Shown here piece after piece: positions 1 to 5,734 of a DNA stretch of 7,122 nt (its first letter is position 1; the number at the start of each line of letters is the position of its first letter). The notes below the pieces were generated by a model. The model did no database searches, had not been told where the DNA came from, and saw nothing but the letters and a program-made list of their open reading frames with translations. Source of the DNA: Cytophagaceae bacterium UBA6715 (GTDB lineage Bacteria > Bacteroidota > Bacteroidia > Cytophagales > Spirosomataceae); contig DKIP01000053.1 in NCBI GenBank assembly GCA_002454335.1, positions 1 to 7,122 on the forward strand, given 5' to 3'. The position numbers and the translations under genes were made by a program.

Positions 1-132
1 GATTATCCCGCTCCCGTCGTAGATTTAAGTGCGACGAGAAAAACAGCATCGGATCAAGTTTGGGCGATGCGGAAAACGAAAAAGGCCCGACAAGAGGGGG
101 CGCGAATCCTTGAAAAACACGTGAACAAATGA
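1..132 (+). CDS. Cryptochrome/DNA photolyase family protein, C-terminal fragment (5' end outside window)
   Basis: The frame is open from base 1 to TGA at 130-132 and gives 43 residues beginning DYPAPVVDLSATRKTASDQ and ending ILEKHVNK. The YPAPVVD motif followed by a basic helix is what closes the FAD-binding domain of class I photolyases and cryptochromes (YPxPIVDHxxxR in CPD photolyases). The closing RILEKHV resembles the bacterial cryptochrome-like branch more than classical CPD photolyase, but 43 residues cannot separate repair enzyme from photoreceptor. Enzymes of this family use FADH- and blue light to split UV pyrimidine dimers, or sense blue light. The stop codon overlaps the next gene's start codon (ATGA, 129-132), so the two are almost certainly one translationally coupled operon. 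The FAD site and the antenna domain lie upstream of the window and cannot be judged. Confidence 0.82.
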   Translation, partial: DYPAPVVDLSATRKTASDQVWAMRKTKKARQEGARILEKHVNK

Positions 133-1568
133 GAACATTCCTGATATTTCCACATCAATTGTTTGAAGAAACACTCGCACAAGAAGCAGACGCTTTTTTT
201 GTCGTGGAGTCTGATTTGTTCTTCAAACAATACGCCTTCCACAAACAAAAACTGATCTTCCATCGGGCCAGCATGCGCGCCTTCGCGGATCGCCTTCGCA
301 CCGCAGGAAAAACGGTGGAATACATCGATGCGCAGGATTCTCGTTCTGCGGAGGTAGTACTAGCCGCGTCGATAACAGGCCCTATTACGCTTTTCGATCC
401 CCATGATTATCTGCTCGAACGCCGACTGCGTCGCGCAGGTAATATTCACTTGTTGGCGAGTCCGAACTTCCTCAACACCGATACATCACTGCTCGGCTCA
501 CGTAAACCTTATTTCCAAACTGCCTTCTATACCCAGCAGCGAAAAGATCGTGGGATTCTGCTCGAGGCCGACGGAAAACCGATGGGTGGTCAATGGACCT
601 TTGATGCAGATAATCGGAAGAAAATTCCGAAGAATACGTTTATCCCAGCACCCTTTCCGGAGGCTATTCCGAATGATTATATATTGGAGGCCGTGGATTA
701 TGTAGCGACCTACTTTCCTAATAACCCAGGTTCTTCCGACATGCCCTTTTCGGGAGCCTATTATCCAGTAACGCACAGCGAGGCACAAGCAGCACTGAAC
801 CTTTTTATTCAGGAACGTATTCCACTTTTCGGGGATTACGAGGATGCCATCAAGGCAAATGAAAAAACTTTGTTTCACAGCATTTTGAGTCCATTGATTA
901 ATGTAGGATTACTGAATCCGAATCAAGTTATCGAACGTGTCGCCGCCTCCGCCGCTCCCTTAAATAGTGTGGAAGGATTCATCCGACAAGTCGTAGGATG
1001 GCGAGAATTTGTCCAATTGTTGTATCGGAAAATCGGGGTCCAACAGCGTACCACGAATTATTGGGGATTTACACGAGATATGCCAACAGCCTTTTACTCC
1101 GGAACGACAGGGGTGGAACCCATCGACCAAACAATCTGTAAGCTCTTAAAAACAGGCTATAACCACCACATCGAACGCTTGATGGTGCTAGGTAATTTCA
1201 TGTTGTTGTGCGAAATCAAACCGGATGCGGTTTATCGCTGGTTCATGGAACTATACATCGATGCCTACGATTGGGTGATGGTTCCCAACATCTACGGCAT
1301 GTCGCAATTCAGCGATGGGGGATTGATGACCACCAAACCCTACATCTGTGGGTCCAATTACATCTTGAAAATGAGTGATTATCCGAAGGGCGAATGGCAA
1401 GAAATTTGGGATGGATTATTTTGGCGATTCTTGGATAAACAACGCGAAACCTTCCGCAAAAATCCCCGCTGGGCCATGCTCATCAGCACCTGGGACAAGA
1501 TGCCTTTGGAAAAAAGAGACGCCCACCTTAACCGAGCGGAAACCTTTTTAGCGCAATTGTTTGCTTAG
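129..1568 (+). CDS. Bacterial (6-4)-type photolyase (FeS-BCP/PhrB class) lacking most Fe-S cysteine ligands
   Basis: This 479-residue protein belongs to the deoxyribodipyrimidine photolyase-related class whose studied members repair (6-4) photoproducts using FAD and a lumazine antenna. Residues 1-115 form the alpha/beta antenna domain (MRTFLIFPHQLF start, VVESDLFFKQY, HRASMRAF) and roughly 200-479 the helical FAD domain. Class signatures are visible: VGWREF (289-294), YNHHIERLM with the paired active-site histidines H346/H347, GNFMLL (355-360), AYDWVMVPN with the conserved Trp 382, and MSQFSDGG...TKPY (391-405). Known members bind a [4Fe-4S] cluster with four cysteines (C350, C438, C441, C454 in Agrobacterium PhrB). 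Only the first has a counterpart here (C337). After MSDY (415-418), where CxxC and the last Cys should lie, the chain reads PKGEWQEIWDGLFWRF and is about ten residues shorter. It should therefore be cluster-free, like the shorter Fe-S-less members I recall in this class. The start at 129 is set by the ATGA overlap with the upstream photolyase. Confidence 0.93.
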   Translation: MRTFLIFPHQLFEETLAQEADAFFVVESDLFFKQYAFHKQKLIFHRASMRAFADRLRTAGKTVEYIDAQDSRSAEVVLAASITGPITLFDPHDYLLERRLRRAGNIHLLASPNFLNTDTSLLGSRKPYFQTAFYTQQRKDRGILLEADGKPMGGQWTFDADNRKKIPKNTFIPAPFPEAIPNDYILEAVDYVATYFPNNPGSSDMPFSGAYYPVTHSEAQAALNLFIQERIPLFGDYEDAIKANEKTLFHSILSPLINVGLLNPNQVIERVAASAAPLNSVEGFIRQVVGWREFVQLLYRKIGVQQRTTNYWGFTRDMPTAFYSGTTGVEPIDQTICKLLKTGYNHHIERLMVLGNFMLLCEIKPDAVYRWFMELYIDAYDWVMVPNIYGMSQFSDGGLMTTKPYICGSNYILKMSDYPKGEWQEIWDGLFWRFLDKQRETFRKNPRWAMLISTWDKMPLEKRDAHLNRAETFLAQLFA

Positions 1569-2624
1569 TTTATTCCAAAACGAAAAGAAGCTATTGAACT
1601 CCCCTTGTAGGCCGGGTGCCAATGTCGGATGCACCTCGCGGATACCCTGAAAATGAGCATTGATAGGATGATCCCGGAAGACTCCGTGCACCTTTAGATC
1701 AGAATATTCGCCGTAATAAACTTGAATTCCAGGTATGTTTTCAGCCAGCGATAGGATAAACTCAATCGTCTTAGGTGCCATGGGATGTTTCGCAAAATGA
1801 CTCGGCTCTAAGACCAAAATTCGATTTCCTGCTTCTCCCTCATGGAAAGTCGGATCCAGCGTATAATGGGTATAAATGAAGCTGGGAATTCCTTCGATTA
1901 ATTCCAGCGGCTTCGTCGTAGGCGGGGTAAATGGAAGCGCCACTTCAACTGAGCTCCGTAAATGTTCAGGAGCAGCTCGCCATGGTAAATCCTCGTAGTC
2001 AAAATCCAGAAAAGTTCCTCGCTGTTTGCTACCCGTATATCGATTAATATTCTCCTGATTCGCGTAATACAACTTATTACTAAAGGTGCCGGCGCACCAT
2101 TGCCAACTCAGCGCATTGCTCGCTAAATCGCCGTCCAACAAATGGTAATACATCCACTGGGCAGGTTCTAGCCAATGGTATTTGGCCACATTACAAATCG
2201 TGGCTGCGAGGTACATGCGTAGGTGATTGTGGAGATATCCTGTTTCAGCAAATACGGATAAATGCGTATCCAAGGCCTTGATTCCAGTTTGTGCTTCGAG
2301 AATCGCAAGAGGAATCCCAAAGCGCTCAATGCCCTCCTGCGGATGGCGAATATCTTCGAAAATAGCATCACCCTTTTGAAACCAGGTCCGCGTATAAAAC
2401 TCTCGCCAGGCTAATTCTTGTATGAATTTTTCCGCTTGTTCTAAACCGATTCCACGGTCCTTTAATCGCTTCACGACTTGGGGAACGGTGATAAACCCAC
2501 GGGATAAATAGGGAGAAAGATAAGACACTCCTCCGGTGATAAAATTGCGCGAACGAGCGTATTTTTCTACGTCAAATCGATCGATTTGCGCGAGTATTTC
2601 TTCGTATTTTGTCGAAAACTTCAT
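1548..2624 (-). CDS. Photolyase/cryptochrome FAD-binding domain protein without N-terminal antenna domain
   Basis: This 358-residue protein begins almost directly with the photolyase FAD-binding fold. Motifs in order are YLSPYLSRGFIT (35-46), ELAWREFYTR (70-79), TGYLHNHLRMYLA (128-140) and DGDLASNALSWQWCAGT (164-180). N170 matches the FAD N5-contacting Asn of E. coli photolyase (N378). W174 and W151 match two members of its electron-transfer Trp triad (W382, W359). NKLYYANQENINRYT follows, then a linker. Residues about 265-358 (NRILVLEPSHFAKHPM, IEFILSLAENIPGIQVYYGE, FFSFWNKL) are predicted alpha/beta and resemble part of the Rossmann-like photolyase domain, placed after rather than before the FAD domain. 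Substrate is unknown; repair, photoreception and an accessory role for the neighbouring photolyases are all possible. The ATG shares one base with the stop of the upstream TIGR03643 gene (TAATG), indicating coupling. The 3' end overlaps the convergent photolyase by 21 bases. Confidence 0.9.
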   Translation of the reverse strand: MKFSTKYEEILAQIDRFDVEKYARSRNFITGGVSYLSPYLSRGFITVPQVVKRLKDRGIGLEQAEKFIQELAWREFYTRTWFQKGDAIFEDIRHPQEGIERFGIPLAILEAQTGIKALDTHLSVFAETGYLHNHLRMYLAATICNVAKYHWLEPAQWMYYHLLDGDLASNALSWQWCAGTFSNKLYYANQENINRYTGSKQRGTFLDFDYEDLPWRAAPEHLRSSVEVALPFTPPTTKPLELIEGIPSFIYTHYTLDPTFHEGEAGNRILVLEPSHFAKHPMAPKTIEFILSLAENIPGIQVYYGEYSDLKVHGVFRDHPINAHFQGIREVHPTLAPGLQGEFNSFFSFWNKLSKQLR

Positions 2625-2920
2625 TAGCGCTTACTGATTTTATTCAGGCTGATGCTGCGTTGCAACGTGCATTTGAATCGAGGATCTAGGGCAACCCGTT
2701 TTTGCAGGTGTTTGGTATTCCGACCAGCCATCCGTTTCCGCCACATGCGGAAACTCGACTCCTTGCTATGTAGGCGCATGAATTCAATGACCTCTTTTTC
2801 CTTCAGGCCAAACTGAAATTCGATCGCCTCAAAAGGCGTGCGATCTTCCCAAGCCATTTGGATGATACGGTCAATATCTTCGTCCGAAAACTTATTTATT
2901 ACGTCTGCACTTTTCACCAC
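2624..2920 (-). CDS. TIGR03643/DUF2805 family protein, function unknown
   Basis: This is a basic protein of up to 98 residues recognised as TIGR03643/DUF2805. It contains FSDEDIDRIIQMAWEDRTPF (11-30), EAIEFQFGLKEKEVIEFMR (31-49), SSFRMWRKRMAGRNTKH (55-71) and the closing RSISLNKISKR. The central part reads like a small helix-turn-helix, which would suit nucleic-acid or protein binding, but no function is established. The start is uncertain. The only in-frame starts near the family's N-terminus are two adjacent GTG codons (2918-2920 and 2915-2917), inside the 3' end of the DUF2256 gene; the first in-frame ATG is at Met22, within the conserved core. With GTG at 2920 the two genes overlap by 29 bases. 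Its stop shares one base with the start of the FAD-domain gene. Position between DUF2256 and a photolyase-like protein suggests a role in the flavoprotein cluster. Confidence 0.87.
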   Translation of the reverse strand: MVKSADVINKFSDEDIDRIIQMAWEDRTPFEAIEFQFGLKEKEVIEFMRLHSKESSFRMWRKRMAGRNTKHLQKRVALDPRFKCTLQRSISLNKISKR

Positions 2921-3029
2921 AGTAGATGATTTGTTCCCAATTCTTTTCCCACTTCTTGCGCCAGGCGAAGGGGCGGTTACAAACGGGGCAGATTTTGGAG
3001 GGTAAATGTTGTTTTTTAACGCCTTGCAT
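2892..3029 (-). CDS. DUF2256 family zinc-ribbon-like small protein
   Basis: This 45-residue reading frame runs from ATG (3027-3029) to TAA (2892-2894). It begins MQGVKKQHLPSKICPVCNRP, continues FAWRKKWEKNWEQIIYCGEK and ends CRRNK. The pattern HLPxKxCPVC-RPFxWRKKW-xxWxxxxYC-xxxC-RR is that of DUF2256. The four cysteines (C14, C17, C37, C41; CxxC and CxxxC) would suit one zinc ion. Function is unknown. The frame is full length for this very small family, and no other in-frame Met exists. It is the first gene of a - strand run DUF2256, TIGR03643, FAD-domain photolyase homologue, and overlaps the second by 29 bases. From memory the family often sits beside cryptochrome/photolyase genes, as it does here. 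Its ATG directly follows the T-tract of a hairpin terminator, so how it is transcribed is unclear. Confidence 0.87.
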   Translation of the reverse strand: MQGVKKQHLPSKICPVCNRPFAWRKKWEKNWEQIIYCGEKCRRNK

Positions 3030-3064
3030 AAAAAAGGGCTTGCCTAAGTAAGACAAACCCTTTT
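3030..3064 (-). terminator. Rho-independent terminator of the DinB-like gene
   Basis: Read on the - strand, AAAAGGGTTTGTC (3064 to 3052) pairs with GGCAAGCCCTTTT (3044 to 3032) around a seven-base loop, TTACTTA, and a run of six T follows (3035-3030). The stem is 13 pairs with two G-U wobbles. On the + strand those two positions become C-A mismatches, so the structure is better formed in - strand RNA, matching its place 19 bases after the DinB-like stop codon. The T-run ends exactly one base before the DUF2256 ATG. Confidence 0.7.
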
Positions 3065-3083
3065 CTATTCAGAATGTTTCAAA

Positions 3084-3599
3084 CTAGAACAATTTCTCTG
3101 CGGGTGGTGTTGCTCCTGCCATACGAATATATACCGTAGTTTGACCTCGATGATGTGTTTGGTGTTCAAAAGCCTTATCAATAACTTGACCACGTGTTAC
3201 ATCGAAACGATTGAATAATTTAATCATCTCAACCCATTTTGCATCGGGAAAATTTTTTATGGCATTAATTGCAAAATCGTACGATGCTAATACTTTCTCC
3301 GTCACGCTAACTTTGGCAACATCGTTCGACTTCTCCAAATCTTTCACCGTCGGCGCAACTTCCGTAGCGGTTCCCACAATACCATAATTAGCATCAGCGA
3401 TGTGAAGCATTTGGCCGGCAAAAGAACGCATTTCTTTCGTTGGCTTTAAGGCATAACCCGTTTCCGGCATCGCGTCAAGATATTCTTTCGTGTAAGCACG
3501 TGCGCGCTCCCAATCTTTCAATACGTTCGCTTTCGGGGTTTGAGCAGTCAGGTTGCTGGCTATGGCAAGAATTACCAAAAAGGTGAATAGTTTTTTCAT
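3084..3599 (-). CDS. DinB-fold (DinB/YfiT-like) putative metal-binding protein, predicted exported
   Basis: This 171-residue protein starts with a classic signal peptide: MKK, then the hydrophobic LFTFLVILAIASNL, and TAQ with likely cleavage after Ala19. The rest is a four-helix DinB/YfiT-like domain. A first-helix histidine lies in QMLHIADANY (H66) and the signature EHQTHHRGQT supplies H146, H149 and H150. In the family three His bind a divalent metal, here most plausibly H66, H146 and H150. Relatives include thiol-dependent transferases, but the substrate here is unknown. I chose the ATG at 3597-3599 because it gives a clean signal peptide and lies just downstream of a good promoter. Extending the frame to 3683 adds 28 unrelated residues overlapping the PhzF gene. 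The gene is followed by its own terminator, so it may be expressed alone. Confidence 0.86.
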   Translation of the reverse strand: MKKLFTFLVILAIASNLTAQTPKANVLKDWERARAYTKEYLDAMPETGYALKPTKEMRSFAGQMLHIADANYGIVGTATEVAPTVKDLEKSNDVAKVSVTEKVLASYDFAINAIKNFPDAKWVEMIKLFNRFDVTRGQVIDKAFEHQTHHRGQTTVYIRMAGATPPAEKLF

Positions 3600-3620
3600 G
3601 GTTGTTAAATTTAAGATGTT

Positions 3621-3647
3621 CAAATGTATATAAAATTTAGATTTCAA
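3621..3647 (-). promoter_or_regulatory. Predicted Bacteroidota-type promoter for the DinB-like gene
   Basis: On the - strand, TACATTTG (3628 to 3621) matches the Bacteroidota -7 box TAnnTTTG at every defined position. A TTG (3647 to 3645) lies 16 bases upstream, close to the usual -33 spacing. Transcription would begin near 3617, giving an untranslated leader of about 18 bases before the ATG at 3599. The -33 element and part of the spacer lie inside the last codons of the PhzF gene. Confidence 0.55.
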
Positions 3648-4422
3648 TCTCGCCTCGCAAATACAACACGGCCTCCCCGGCAATCTCTACGCGATCTCCC
3701 AGCAATTTGCAAGTTAAGTCGCCCGTTCGCTGGGAGAGTTGGCGAGCTGTTAATTCCGTCTTTCCCAAGACAGCTGCCCAATAAGGTGTCAAGGTCGTAT
3801 GCGCCGAACCCGTCACGGGATCTTCATTCACTCCACAATTGGGGCCAAAAAACCGCGAGACAAAATCCGTTGTTACACCCGGTGCCGTCACGATGATGCC
3901 GCGAACGGGATGGGTTTTCAAGGCCTCAAAATCCGGTTGTAATGCGCGGATTTCTGCTTCCGAATCGTAGACAAATAAATAGTCGGTTTTGCCTTTTAAA
4001 ACGGCACGTGGTGATTGGGATAATCCGATAGAATGCTCGGGAAGAATCGGTAATTCTGTCATCGTATCCACCGGAAAATTCAAAGCTAAAACGGAACCAT
4101 GCTTTGTTACGGATAATGGACCGCTACGGTGTGAAACGAAGTTGACTTGGTCACCCGCAAAACCTAATTCATTGAACAAAATATGCGCGCTCGCTAAGGT
4201 TGCATGACCACACAAATCCACTTCGACGGTGGGGGTAAACCAGCGAATTTCAAAATGATCAGCAGAAGGAACAATGAAAGCTGTTTCGGCTAAATTATTC
4301 TCTGCGGCGATGTCTTGCATCACGGCATCCGGAAGCCATGAATCTAGGGGACAAACGGCGGCAGGATTGCCTTTAAATCGTTCGTTCGTAAAAGCGTCGA
4401 TTTGGTAAATAGCGATTTTCAT
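3637..4422 (-). CDS. PhzF family isomerase/epimerase-like protein
   Basis: This 261-residue protein matches the PhzF/YddE family (two-lobed diaminopimelate-epimerase-like fold) in length and motifs. The N-terminus is IYQIDAFTNERFKGNPAAVC (5-24), with the conserved FxGNPAAVC. ENNLAETAFI (41-50) holds the catalytic glutamate, E46 (E45 in PhzF). VDLCGHATLASA (68-79) contains the conserved C-G-H, and EDPVTGSAH (200-208) the conserved Asp 201. PhzF itself isomerises trans-2,3-dihydro-3-hydroxyanthranilate in phenazine synthesis, but no phenazine genes are nearby. Like most family members this one probably acts on an unknown small molecule in the cytoplasm. Its ATG shares one base with the stop of the DUF4386 gene (TAATG), so translation is likely coupled. 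Confidence 0.92.
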   Translation of the reverse strand: MKIAIYQIDAFTNERFKGNPAAVCPLDSWLPDAVMQDIAAENNLAETAFIVPSADHFEIRWFTPTVEVDLCGHATLASAHILFNELGFAGDQVNFVSHRSGPLSVTKHGSVLALNFPVDTMTELPILPEHSIGLSQSPRAVLKGKTDYLFVYDSEAEIRALQPDFEALKTHPVRGIIVTAPGVTTDFVSRFFGPNCGVNEDPVTGSAHTTLTPYWAAVLGKTELTARQLSQRTGDLTCKLLGDRVEIAGEAVLYLRGEIEI

Positions 4423-5078
4423 TAGTCCAAAATTAAGTCATTTTCTTTAAATCCCTTGAACGTCAAATAAACGCCCAACGAAAATTCCCAAAGGGCAATC
4501 GGAATCGCGGATAAACCTGCGATGGGCGCGCGCTGATCAAATATTCCGAACAAAACGGCCACATCGCCAGCCACCAAGGTAAAGGCGCCAACGATACCAA
4601 CGATAGGTAAAATGCGAGGAACTAAGCGCGTTTGGTAAAGCAAGGTTCCCAAAAGCAAGGCATTAACAGCGGGAATGAAGCTTTGGCTAATTAAAAACAA
4701 GCGGTCGTAGAGCATGACTAATCCGCGGGAGGCAACCTGAGCTTCTGCGCCTAAAGCGCGCAAATTCAAGACCGTCAACAAGCTCGCAACGCCTGCAAAA
4801 ATCAATGTCGCCTCTAAAACCCTAGCGGCCACAAAACCCAAAGCGAGCATTTCATTTTGTTTCTTCAACACGGGATAAAAAGCAAGTGCCGTTCCGATGC
4901 AGGCCAAAGCCATCAACAATTCCAACATTCCCCCAAGCACCACATCGCTGGATGGCGCTGAACTTAGGATAAAATTCGGCTGGTGAATTTCGTGGTAAAG
5001 CGACAAGGTCGGGATGGAAATAAAGGTGAGCAGGTAGAGAATACCGGCGGTCAAAGAGGTTTTGCGCGATGTTGTCAT
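4422..5078 (-). CDS. DUF4386 family integral membrane protein
   Basis: This 218-residue hydrophobic protein has about six predicted membrane helices at roughly 9-27, 47-70, 79-105, 127-147, 155-180 and 188-208. It matches DUF4386 in its start (RKTSLTAGILYLLTFISIP), the loop FYPVLKKQNEMLALGFVAAR (68-87) and the segment SFIPAVNALLLGTLLYQTRL (133-152) followed by VPRILPIVGI. The family has no established function. The ATG at 5076-5078 gives the family's usual N-terminus; an ATG four bases upstream is out of frame. It is the first gene of a coupled pair with the PhzF-like isomerase. About 76 bases separate its start from the divergent acetyltransferase, and I found no convincing - strand -7 box there; the nearest, TAATTTTC, lacks the final G. 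Confidence 0.87.
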   Translation of the reverse strand: MTTSRKTSLTAGILYLLTFISIPTLSLYHEIHQPNFILSSAPSSDVVLGGMLELLMALACIGTALAFYPVLKKQNEMLALGFVAARVLEATLIFAGVASLLTVLNLRALGAEAQVASRGLVMLYDRLFLISQSFIPAVNALLLGTLLYQTRLVPRILPIVGIVGAFTLVAGDVAVLFGIFDQRAPIAGLSAIPIALWEFSLGVYLTFKGFKENDLILD

Positions 5079-5140
5079 GCATGCAATTTGGAAAATTATT
5101 TGAAATCAAAAACGGATTATTATTTAAACGGCAAGCTCGC

Positions 5141-5148
5141 TATCTTTG
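5141..5148 (+). promoter_or_regulatory. Bacteroidota -7 promoter box for the GNAT gene, predicted near-leaderless
   Basis: TATCTTTG matches the Bacteroidota -7 consensus TAnnTTTG at every defined position. The ATG of the acetyltransferase lies only six bases after it (5155-5157). Since the box normally ends about four bases before the start site, transcription should begin near 5152, leaving an mRNA leader of about three bases. No clear TTG -33 element lies at the expected distance; that region reads TTATTATTTAAA. Confidence 0.5.
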
Positions 5149-5154
5149 AAACAC

Positions 5155-5682
5155 ATGAATGTGATAATCCGACCAGCCTCCCATTTAGACCTCGCTGCCT
5201 TACAAGCCATCGGCCGAAAAACCTTTGCGGAAACCTTTGCAGATAGCAATTCGGAGGAAAATTTAGCGGCCTATCTAGCAGCGGGATTTTCTGAAGATAA
5301 ACTCAAAGCCGAACTGCAAAATGATAATTCCCAGTTTTACTTTGCCCTTCAAAAAGAGGAAGTGATAGGTTATTTAAAAGTGAATTGGGGTGACGCGCAA
5401 AGTGAAAAGCAGAACCCCCATGCCCTAGAAATCGAGCGCATTTATGTGCTTCAGCAATACCACGGAACCCAAGTAGGCGCATTACTTTACCAACAAGCGT
5501 TAAGCATCGCACAGACACGCAAGGCTCCTTATATCTGGCTAGGTGTTTGGGAAGAAAATCCGCGGGCGATTCGATTTTATCAAAAACAAGGATTTGTGGA
5601 ATTTGGGGAACACATCTTTCAATTGGGTGATGATGCGCAGCGGGATGTGTTGATGAGGCTCGATATTCTACCAACAACTTGA
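5155..5682 (+). CDS. GNAT family N-acetyltransferase, PaiA-like
   Basis: This 175-residue GNAT acyltransferase transfers an acetyl group from acetyl-CoA. The acetyl-CoA loop is YVLQQYHGTQVGALLYQQAL (97-116), with strand 4 just before it (LEIERIY, 91-97). Motif B is IWLGVWEENPRAIRFYQKQG (127-146) and then FVEFGEHIFQLGDDAQRDVLM. The N-terminal half (TFAETFADSNSEENLAAYL, GYLKVNWGDAQSE) and the LEIERIY and IWLGVWE segments closely follow Bacillus PaiA, which acetylates spermidine and spermine, so a polyamine or similar amine is a reasonable but unproven substrate. I chose the ATG at 5155. A TTG at 5146 would add three residues, but it forms part of the -7 box. The gene diverges from the DUF4386 gene and ends 52 bases before the toxin-like gene. 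Confidence 0.92.
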   Translation: MNVIIRPASHLDLAALQAIGRKTFAETFADSNSEENLAAYLAAGFSEDKLKAELQNDNSQFYFALQKEEVIGYLKVNWGDAQSEKQNPHALEIERIYVLQQYHGTQVGALLYQQALSIAQTRKAPYIWLGVWEENPRAIRFYQKQGFVEFGEHIFQLGDDAQRDVLMRLDILPTT

Positions 5683-5722
5683 TAATCCACAAAATCGAAT
5701 AACAACGAAGCTCTTTCAGGCG

Positions 5723-5730
5723 TAGATTTA
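5723..5730 (+). promoter_or_regulatory. Weak -7-like box ahead of the zeta-toxin-like gene
   Basis: TAGATTTA matches TAnnTTTG except for the final base and ends four bases before the toxin ATG (5735). If used it would give a leaderless transcript. No TTG -33 element is visible at the right distance. The rest of the 52-base gap after the acetyltransferase shows no hairpin, so readthrough from that gene is equally possible. Confidence 0.25.
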
Positions 5731-5734
5731 TGCC

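Noticed and set aside
403..878. Overlapping open frames on both strands inside the (6-4)-type photolyase gene
   Set aside because: They lie within a clearly conserved coding region, have no recognisable motifs and read as translations of the real gene in wrong frames.
3600..3683. N-terminal extension of the DinB-like frame to 3683 (28 more residues)
   Set aside because: It overlaps the conserved C-terminus of the PhzF gene, crosses the predicted promoter and would bury an excellent signal peptide behind a cysteine- and arginine-containing stretch.
3624..4207. Two + strand open frames opposite the PhzF gene
   Set aside because: Both are antisense to conserved PhzF motifs, and their protein sequences look random and rich in Arg, Pro and Ser.
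5146..5154. TTG start codon three residues upstream of the acetyltransferase ATG
   Set aside because: The TTG is part of the TATCTTTG -7 box, and the ATG at 5155 gives the family's normal N-terminus.
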